Shown here piece by piece: positions 5,328-9,225 of a stretch of 9,225 nucleotides of DNA. The notes under the pieces are model-generated. The model made no database searches. It was not told the DNA's origin and was given only the letters and a program-made list of their open reading frames with translations. Position 1 is the first letter of the stretch, and the number at the start of each line of letters is the position of its first letter. Source of the DNA: an uncultured Collinsella sp. (GTDB lineage Bacteria; Actinomycetota; Coriobacteriia; Coriobacteriales; Coriobacteriaceae); NCBI GenBank assembly GCA_938023705.1, contig CALJDJ010000026.1, positions 1 through 9,225 on the forward strand, written 5' to 3'. The position numbers and the translations under genes are program-made.

Positions 5328-7064
5328 CTACTCACCTCCCTTCATCTGCGATTCCGCGATAGCGCGGTACACCTCGCAGGTTTCCATGAGCTCGTTGTGC
5401 GTGCCCAGGCCCACGACCCCGCCGTCTTTGAGCACCACGATCTGATCGGCATGCAAAATAGTCGAGATGCGCTGGGCGATGATGAGCACCGCGGCATCGC
5501 ACGTCTCGTCCTGCAGCGCATGGCGCAGTGCCGCATCGGTCTTAAAGTCCAGAGCCGAAAAGCTGTCGTCGAAGATATACAGGTCGGCGCGCTTCATGAG
5601 TGCGCGGGCAATCGCCAAACGCTGGCGCTGGCCGCCCGAGAAGTTCGTGCCGCCCTGGGCCACCGGCGTATCGAGCCCCTGGGGCTGGTCGAGCACAAAG
5701 GTGCTCTGGGCAACCTCCAGCGCATGGAGCATGTCAGCCTCGGTCGCGTCTTCGTTGCCAAAGCGCAGATTGCTTGCCACCGTACCCGAGAACAGCCATG
5801 CCTTCTGCGGCACATAGGCGATACGCCCGCGGATGTCGTCTTGCGAAAGGTCGCGCAGATCGATGCCGTTCAGGCGAATGGTGCCCTTCGTGGCATCGTG
5901 GAAGCGAAGCAAGAGCTTGGCCACCGTTGACTTGCCCGAGCCCGTTGAGCCCACGATCGCGGTCGTCTGTCCGCGGCGGCAGGCAAAACTCAGGTTGCAC
6001 AGGGTGTCCTCGTCGGCATCGTCAAAACGGAACGACATGTGGTCGAACACGGCCACCGCGTCGGCCCCATCTGCGGACTCAGGCGCCCCGTCGCCCAGCG
6101 TAGCCTTGCCGTCCACAATGCTCGGCTCGATTTCGAGCACCTGCTGCGCACGGTTGAGGCACGCCGCGGCGCGCGGAAGCGTCAGTACTACCATCTGCGC
6201 CATCATCACAAAGAACAGGATCAGGATCGCGTACTCCAGCACGGCCGAGATGCTGCCGATTTGCATGGCATGGACGCCCACGCGGTTGCCGCCCACCCAC
6301 AGCACCGCCACCTCGGCGATGTTCATCAAAAAGAAGCTGGAGCTGTCGAGACCCACAAACAGGTGGTTGACCTTGATGGCATTGGCCGCGTAATCGCTAA
6401 ACACCTCGTCCAGGCGCTGCTCCTCGTGGCGCTCCTTGTTAAATGCGCGGATGACACGCACGCCCACGATGTTCTCGCGCAGCACCACGTTCATGCGGTC
6501 GATAAAGCTCTGCAGGCGCATAAAGATCGGCGCGGCGTTGGCAACGGTAAAGACCGCCGCCACCAGCACAACCGCAACGACCACGCCCAGCAGCGTGCCC
6601 ATGGCAGGATCGATAAACCAGGCAAAGATGATGCCCGCGACGGCCAAGAACGGCACCGGCAGCACTAGCTGAATCGTCTGAAGGATAGCCTGCTGAATCA
6701 CGTTGATGTCGTTGAGCGAGCGTGTGATCATCGAACCCGTGCCAAAGCGCTCAAAGTCGCTGGCGGACAACTCGAGCGATTTGTCGTACACGGCGTTGCG
6801 GATATCGCAGGCCACGTTGGCCGCCAGGCGGGCCGAAAGATAACAGCCCAGCACCGCGCCGCCGCTGGCCATGCCGGTCGCGATAAGCATGTACAGACCG
6901 TTGCGCAAGATGTAATCGACGTCGCCCGTCGTGATGCCCGTGTTGACCATGTTCGCCAACATCGTGGGCACGAGCAGCGTACCGACGTTGTCGATTAGCA
7001 GCACCAGCAGCGTCACCGCGATCAGACCGCGGTACGGCCTCATAAACCTCATTAAGAGTCGCAT
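5328..7064 (-). CDS. ABC exporter half 1: fused TMD-NBD, degenerate-site subunit (578 aa)
   Basis: First half of the heterodimeric MDR-like exporter. Six hydrophobic segments around 14-35, 56-75, 128-150, 155-177, 240-258 and 270-294, then the ATPase domain (about 338-578). Seen: Walker A GSTGSGKST (372-380), Q-loop Q420, canonical signature SGGQR (476-480), Walker B LYIFDD in which the catalytic glutamate is replaced by D500, D-loop SALD (503-506), and Q531 where the H-loop histidine should be. These two losses are the known pattern of the non-catalytic partner in TM287/288-type exporters, so this is not decay. ATG 7064 overlaps marR by 13 bases and has GAGG 7 bases upstream inside a G-rich run. 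An alternative ATG at 7052, in a TAATG overlap with the marR stop, would remove four residues. Its last codons (Lys-Gly-Gly-Glu-stop) encode the Shine-Dalgarno of the next gene. Confidence 0.93.
   Translation of the reverse strand: MRLLMRFMRPYRGLIAVTLLVLLIDNVGTLLVPTMLANMVNTGITTGDVDYILRNGLYMLIATGMASGGAVLGCYLSARLAANVACDIRNAVYDKSLELSASDFERFGTGSMITRSLNDINVIQQAILQTIQLVLPVPFLAVAGIIFAWFIDPAMGTLLGVVVAVVLVAAVFTVANAAPIFMRLQSFIDRMNVVLRENIVGVRVIRAFNKERHEEQRLDEVFSDYAANAIKVNHLFVGLDSSSFFLMNIAEVAVLWVGGNRVGVHAMQIGSISAVLEYAILILFFVMMAQMVVLTLPRAAACLNRAQQVLEIEPSIVDGKATLGDGAPESADGADAVAVFDHMSFRFDDADEDTLCNLSFACRRGQTTAIVGSTGSGKSTVAKLLLRFHDATKGTIRLNGIDLRDLSQDDIRGRIAYVPQKAWLFSGTVASNLRFGNEDATEADMLHALEVAQSTFVLDQPQGLDTPVAQGGTNFSGGQRQRLAIARALMKRADLYIFDDSFSALDFKTDAALRHALQDETCDAAVLIIAQRISTILHADQIVVLKDGGVVGLGTHNELMETCEVYRAIAESQMKGGE
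5335..5340 (-). promoter_or_regulatory. Shine-Dalgarno of ABC half 2 inside half 1
   Basis: Minus-strand GGGAGG, within the final codons of ABC half 1, 8 bases before ATG 5326. Upstream stop and downstream start are separated by one base (TAG-C-ATG), an arrangement that favours translational coupling and equal supply of the two halves. Confidence 0.8.
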
Positions 7065-7552
7065 GTCTCCCCCTCGCCCTTATCGGCAGCCTCGTTCTCG
7101 GCGGCAACTTGCCGTTTAAATGCCTCGCACTCTTCGTTAAGAACATGGGAGAACTTACCGACCAAGCGCATGATCTCGCGCTGTTCCCACGGCTCGAGCG
7201 CCTCGAATGCCTGCTGCTCGGCCTTTTGCGCCGGCAACGCGTAGCGCTTGGCAAACTGCATACCTTCTGCGGTCAGTCGCACAACCTTGTTCTTACGACT
7301 GCCCTCGGCAAACTCCAACGTCGCGAGCCCTCGCGCCCTAAGCGTCTTGATCGCCGAATTGATGGTCTGTTTGCTGTAGAACCATTCACTCGTCAGCCGA
7401 CTCACGGCGATGCTGCCGTCCGCCGTGCTGGTGTCGACGAGCATCCAATAGGCGCAATCCGAAAGACCGCAGGTGCGCGAGAACTCCGAATAAATATGGT
7501 CGAGTCCATTGAGCAACCGGTCGAAGTCGACCAGTGTAACAGCGCTATTCAT
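7052..7552 (-). CDS. MarR-family winged-helix regulator of the ABC exporter operon (166 aa)
   Basis: Predicted dimeric DNA-binding repressor. Seen: N-terminal helix (about 7-28), a winged helix-turn-helix with probable recognition helix SKQTINSAIKTLRARGL (60-76), wing 77-95 containing GSRKNK (84-89) and ending in the RLTAEG motif (92-97) common in MarR proteins, and long C-terminal helices (about 98-150) for dimerisation. The tail (150-166) is charged and polar. It is first in the operon, overlaps ABC half 1 by 13 bases, and is preceded by dyads near its own promoter, so autorepression relieved by a transported ligand is the natural model (inference). Four cysteines (28, 33, 142, 164) leave open a redox input like that of OhrR, but position alone does not show it. 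The ATG has only a weak GGTGGG-type ribosome site, which may keep repressor levels low. Confidence 0.88.
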   Translation of the reverse strand: MNSAVTLVDFDRLLNGLDHIYSEFSRTCGLSDCAYWMLVDTSTADGSIAVSRLTSEWFYSKQTINSAIKTLRARGLATLEFAEGSRKNKVVRLTAEGMQFAKRYALPAQKAEQQAFEALEPWEQREIMRLVGKFSHVLNEECEAFKRQVAAENEAADKGEGETCDS

Positions 7553-7567
7553 CTATCCCACCATTCG

Positions 7568-7588
7568 ATTGTCCGATTATTGACCAAT
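7568..7588. promoter_or_regulatory. Imperfect dyad before marR, candidate operator
   Basis: A 21-base imperfect palindrome with ATTG (7568-7571) and CAAT (7585-7588) as outer arms and 14 of 20 symmetric positions matching. It falls between the predicted transcription start and the marR ATG. Its TTGAC (7580-7584) matches the arm of the perfect dyad at 7614-7627. Candidate MarR site; inference from position and symmetry. Confidence 0.4.
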
Positions 7589-7598
7589 TTATGTCTCT

Positions 7599-7627
7599 AG
7601 ATTAGTCCGAGTTTTGACTATCGTCAA
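7599..7627 (-). promoter_or_regulatory. marR-ABC operon promoter with perfect dyad
   Basis: On the minus strand TTGACG (7622-7627, 5/6 match to -35) is followed after exactly 17 bases by TAATCT (7599-7604), a weak -10. The -35 lies inside a perfect dyad TTGAC-TATC-GTCAA (7614-7627). A repressor bound there would block the -35, as MarR proteins often do. A start near 7592 gives a leader of about 40 bases. Confidence 0.5.
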
Positions 7628-7670
7628 CAGTCGCTCCGCAAATGTTTGCACTTTTATGGCCTATCGGCAG

Positions 7671-7706
7671 AAAAAGACCGCCGGCGCGGGGGCAGCGCCA
7701 GCGGTC
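7671..7706 (-). terminator. Rho-independent terminator of the 96-aa gene
   Basis: On the minus strand a 12-bp stem with one G-U pair (7676-7687 with 7695-7706) closes a 7-base loop and runs straight into TTTTT (7671-7675). It sits 26 bases past the stop codon and ends transcription before the marR promoter. Confidence 0.92.
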
Positions 7707-7732
7707 ACGTGAAAATCGGGTTTTATTGCCTG

Positions 7733-8023
7733 TTAAGCGGCGACGGCCTCATAGACCGTAGCGCCCGAGAAGCTATCATGCAGGCTCTTGCCGGCAATCC
7801 ACGGCAGCTCGACGACCTCGCAGACCGTGTTGACCAGCTCGGAGCAGTCAGTAAAGTGGCCCTTGTCGTTGAGGGCCTCGCAATCCTGAACACGCCAATA
7901 GCCATCGGTGTGCGTGATGTAGTACTCGTGATCGTTAATCGACACGAAAGCGCGCGTCTTGGAACGCAGCAGCTTCAGAAATCCTTCGAAATCGGTCTCG
8001 ACGACATCTCCAGCCTGGAACAT
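7733..8023 (-). CDS. Small protein of unknown function (96 aa)
   Basis: Function unknown. The protein is soluble, acidic and compact, without signal peptide or membrane segment. Order: an amphipathic start with DFEGFLKLLRSK (11-22), an aromatic beta-rich centre (FVSINDHEYYITHTDGYWRVQDC, 26-48), a second helix (TDCSELVNTVCEVVEL, 58-73) and LPWIAGKSLHDSF (73-85). From memory this order (FLxLL...K, short strands with YxI, then a helix and an I-x-GKSL-like end) resembles small uncharacterised proteins of gut Firmicutes and Coriobacteria ending in IDGKSLKEI; that is an impression, not a search. Cys 48, 60 and 68 are present but no metal motif is evident. ATG 8023 has a perfect AGGAGG 7 bases upstream; the longer form from 8059 adds a Gly/Arg-rich stretch made of leader and Shine-Dalgarno sequence, so it is rejected. 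Strong translation and termination signals argue for a real, well-expressed gene. It is single and divergent from the nitroreductases. Confidence 0.85.
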   Translation of the reverse strand: MFQAGDVVETDFEGFLKLLRSKTRAFVSINDHEYYITHTDGYWRVQDCEALNDKGHFTDCSELVNTVCEVVELPWIAGKSLHDSFSGATVYEAVAA

Positions 8024-8030
8024 GATGTTA

Positions 8031-8036
8031 CCTCCT
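8031..8036 (-). promoter_or_regulatory. Perfect Shine-Dalgarno of the 96-aa gene
   Basis: Minus-strand AGGAGG, 7 bases before ATG 8023. It decides the start. A second Shine-Dalgarno-like AAAGGAG (8075-8081) lies upstream with no start codon at usable spacing. Confidence 0.85.
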
Positions 8037-8145
8037 GGCCCGGCGCCACCACGGCGCATTGATAAACGTTGGTACTCCTTTAGTAAAACCTTTATCAGAG
8101 GTTATGCGTTCGTCATTTAGGCAAGTGGTAAAAAACCGCAGGGTA

Positions 8146-8169
8146 GACGGGATAAAACGTTTAACCGTC
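8146..8169. promoter_or_regulatory. Candidate operator with AAACGTTT core
   Basis: GACGG (8146-8150) and CCGTC (8165-8169) flank GATAAAACGTTTAA, whose AAACGTTT core is itself a palindrome offset by one base from the outer dyad. The 13-mer GGATAAAACGTTT (8150-8162) also occurs at 1523-1535 before ilvE, on the same strand. The central CG resembles LacI-family sites. Role inferred. Confidence 0.35.
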
Positions 8170-8177
8170 CCATTTGT

Positions 8178-8206
8178 TTGTCACATTCTGAAGGTACTTT
8201 TATGCA
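8178..8206 (+). promoter_or_regulatory. Candidate promoter of the nitroreductase pair
   Basis: TTGTCA (8178-8183, 5/6 match to -35), a 17-base spacer, then TATGCA (8201-8206, weak -10). A start near 8213 would give a leader of about 105 bases. The palindrome TTCCAATTGGAA (8216-8227) would lie at the first transcribed bases, a usual repressor position. A later TTGACC (8249-8254) has no -10 at proper spacing. Confidence 0.42.
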
Positions 8207-8317
8207 AACCTACTTTTCCAATTGGAATCTATCCTTTTGGCCGGGCAATTGACCGTCTACCGTTTGAGCCCGACGGGTATGAACGGGGCATCTGCAACGC
8301 CACCGCAAGGAGACACC

Positions 8318-8836
8318 ATGGAGACTATCGAAGCACTCATCCATCGCCGCAGCTGCCGCAAATACAGCGATCGTCCCGTCGAGGTCGAAAAGCTTGCACG
8401 TATTATCGAAGCCGGCCAATATGCACCGAGCGGCATGGGCCGCCAGCCGGTGACGTTTGTCGCCGTCACCGACCCCGCGACCGTCGAGCGTCTCTCACAG
8501 CTCAACGCCCAGGTCATGGGCAGCAACAGTGACCCCTTCTATGGCGCCAAGACCGTTGTGGTGGTGCTGGTCGACCGCAGCGTGCCCACGCATCTGGAAG
8601 ACGGCTCGCTCGCCATGGGCAACTTGCTCAACGCCGCCTATGCACTGGGTGTCGATTCGTGCTGGATTCACCGCGCGCACGAGGTCTTTGACTCGCCCGA
8701 GGGCCTGGAGCTGCTGGCCAGCTGGGACCTGCCCGCCGACGGCAGCCTGCGCGGTGTCGGTCACTGCATTCTGGGCTATGCCGATGAGAACCCTGCCTCC
8801 AAAGAGCGGGCGGCCAACCGCATTTGGAAAATCTGA
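8318..8836 (+). CDS. Nitroreductase-family flavoprotein 1 (172 aa)
   Basis: Probable FMN-dependent NAD(P)H oxidoreductase of the nitroreductase fold; members reduce nitro groups, quinones or flavin, or act in flavin chemistry, as cytoplasmic dimers. Seen: HRRSCRKYSDRPVE (9-22) with the Arg-x-Ser-x-Arg pattern that grips FMN phosphate, EAGQYAPSGMGRQPVTFVAV (31-50), SLAMGNLLNAAYALGVDSCWI (97-117), the helix that packs at the dimer and flavin site, and VGHCILGYADENP (147-159) near the end. The length is on the short side for the family, typical of minimal nitroreductases. ATG 8318 has AAGGAG 5 bases upstream; the longer frame from 8222 reads through leader sequence and is rejected. The stop is 12 bases before the next gene, so the two are co-transcribed. 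Physiological substrate cannot be told. Confidence 0.92.
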   Translation: METIEALIHRRSCRKYSDRPVEVEKLARIIEAGQYAPSGMGRQPVTFVAVTDPATVERLSQLNAQVMGSNSDPFYGAKTVVVVLVDRSVPTHLEDGSLAMGNLLNAAYALGVDSCWIHRAHEVFDSPEGLELLASWDLPADGSLRGVGHCILGYADENPASKERAANRIWKI

Positions 8837-8837
8837 C

Positions 8838-8844
8838 AAAGGAG
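8838..8844 (+). promoter_or_regulatory. Shine-Dalgarno of nitroreductase 2
   Basis: AAAGGAG, 7 bases before ATG 8852 and 4 bases before ATG 8849. The spacing favours the second of the two adjacent ATG codons. Confidence 0.75.
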
Positions 8845-8851
8845 AAAAATG

Positions 8852-9225
8852 ATGGACTTTCTGGAAATTGCCCGCGCCCGGCAATCCTGCCGCAGCTATG
8901 ACACAGAGCGGCCTGTAGAACAGGAAAAGCTGGACGCCGTGCTGGAAGCCGCCCGCTTAGCCCCCTCCGCCTGCAACGCCCAGCCCTACCACTTCACCGT
9001 CTGCCGGGGGCAGGCCGCCAAGGCCGCGGTCGCCGGTGTGACCGGCATGGGCATGAACAAATTTGCCGCTCAGGCGCCGGTGCTGATCGTGATCTCCGAG
9101 CGTCCCTACTCCAAGAGCGCCGCTCTGGGTTCCAAGGTGACGAAGGTGGACTACCGCTCCATCGACATCGGTATTGCCGCCGCCTATCTCACCGCCGAGG
9201 CCGCCGCTCAGGGGCTTTCCACCTG
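8852..9225 (+). CDS. Nitroreductase-family flavoprotein 2, 3' end cut by window
   Basis: Partial: 124 residues are visible and the frame is still open at the window end. Same fold as the gene before it, with RQSCRSYDTERPVE (10-23), LEAARLAPSACNAQPYHFTV (31-50), a variable middle with GMGMNKFAAQAPVLIVISE (65-83) and YRSIDIGIAAAYLTAEAAAQGLST (101-124), the core helix in which family members continue to a Cys/Ile-Gly-Trp-like segment. The two proteins share R-x-S-C-R-x-Y, R-P-V-E-x-E-K-L, E-A, A-P-S and Q-P but are clearly divergent, so this is not a recent duplication. Serine codons here are mostly TCC (7 of 9) against 1 of 13 in nitroreductase 1, and CGG is used for 3 of 8 arginines against 1 of 12, suggesting a different origin. 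Start could also be ATG 8849, adding one Met. Confidence 0.88.
   Translation, partial: MDFLEIARARQSCRSYDTERPVEQEKLDAVLEAARLAPSACNAQPYHFTVCRGQAAKAAVAGVTGMGMNKFAAQAPVLIVISERPYSKSAALGSKVTKVDYRSIDIGIAAAYLTAEAAAQGLST

Larger units (their letters stand above)
8024..8317. other. Divergent AT-rich intergenic region between the 96-aa gene and the nitroreductases
   Basis: About 290 bases without a gene, visibly more AT-rich than its surroundings. It holds: inverted TGATAAA (8060-8066) and TTTATCA (8091-8097); a dyad with GACGG (8146-8150) and CCGTC (8165-8169) around the palindrome AAACGTTT (8155-8162); a candidate plus-strand promoter (8178-8206); and a perfect 12-base palindrome (8216-8227). I could not identify a convincing minus-strand promoter for the 96-aa gene. 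Confidence 0.6.

Noticed and set aside
5327..5335. GTG 5335 start for ABC half 2
   Set aside because: The codon overlaps the Shine-Dalgarno that serves ATG 5326.
5328..7064. ABC half 1 as a decaying or dead gene because of lost catalytic residues
   Set aside because: The Asp-for-Glu and Gln-for-His changes are the standard degenerate-site pattern, the frame is intact, and the partner supplies the complementary residues.
8024..8317. Riboswitch or T-box in the divergent region
   Set aside because: No T-box sequence, antiterminator/terminator pair or known aptamer core could be found by eye; only dyads are visible.

Overview
The window looks like ordinary core and near-core chromosome from a high-GC Gram-positive anaerobe. 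Protein style, GC-rich codon use, strong Shine-Dalgarno sites and gene set fit a Coriobacteriia gut bacterium, most likely Collinsella or a close relative. That placement is inference from memory of the families, not a search. I see no rRNA, tRNA, CRISPR array, transposase, integrase or phage gene.

Left part (1-2509, minus strand): positions 1-295 hold no convincing gene, only a candidate terminator for ilvE. ilvE (branched-chain aminotransferase, 350 aa) follows, then a DedA-family membrane protein (215 aa). A strong dyad hairpin lies in the 289-base gap between them. A shared upstream region (2286-2509) separates dedA from the divergent cysE.

Middle (2510-7640): cysE (serine O-acetyltransferase) is on the plus strand and ends at a textbook rho-independent terminator. 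Reading back on the minus strand is a three-gene operon: marR-type regulator, then ABC exporter half 1, then ABC exporter half 2. The genes overlap or nearly touch (a 13-base overlap, then TAG-C-ATG). The two ABC halves have complementary asymmetric ATP sites: half 1 lacks the Walker B glutamate and H-loop histidine, while half 2 has them but carries a variant signature. Together they should form a heterodimeric exporter with one working and one degenerate ATP site. The marR promoter region contains dyads that could be its own operators.

Right part (7641-9225): a 96-aa protein of unknown function (minus strand) has a near-perfect Shine-Dalgarno and a strong terminator. A nearly 300-base divergent region rich in AT-rich dyads comes next. 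Two tandem nitroreductase-family flavoprotein genes follow on the plus strand, the second cut by the window end. The second uses different serine and arginine codons from its neighbours, suggesting an origin outside this genome.

Functional links: ilvE and cysE are amino-acid biosynthesis genes. MarR/ABC/ABC looks like a self-regulated drug or toxic-compound efflux unit. The nitroreductases could act on nitro, quinone or other electrophilic compounds, but nothing in the sequence ties them to the exporter. I did not find a clearly new system. The best leads are the unknown 96-aa protein with its operator-rich divergent region, the apparently transferred nitroreductase, and the charged N-terminal extension on ABC half 2.
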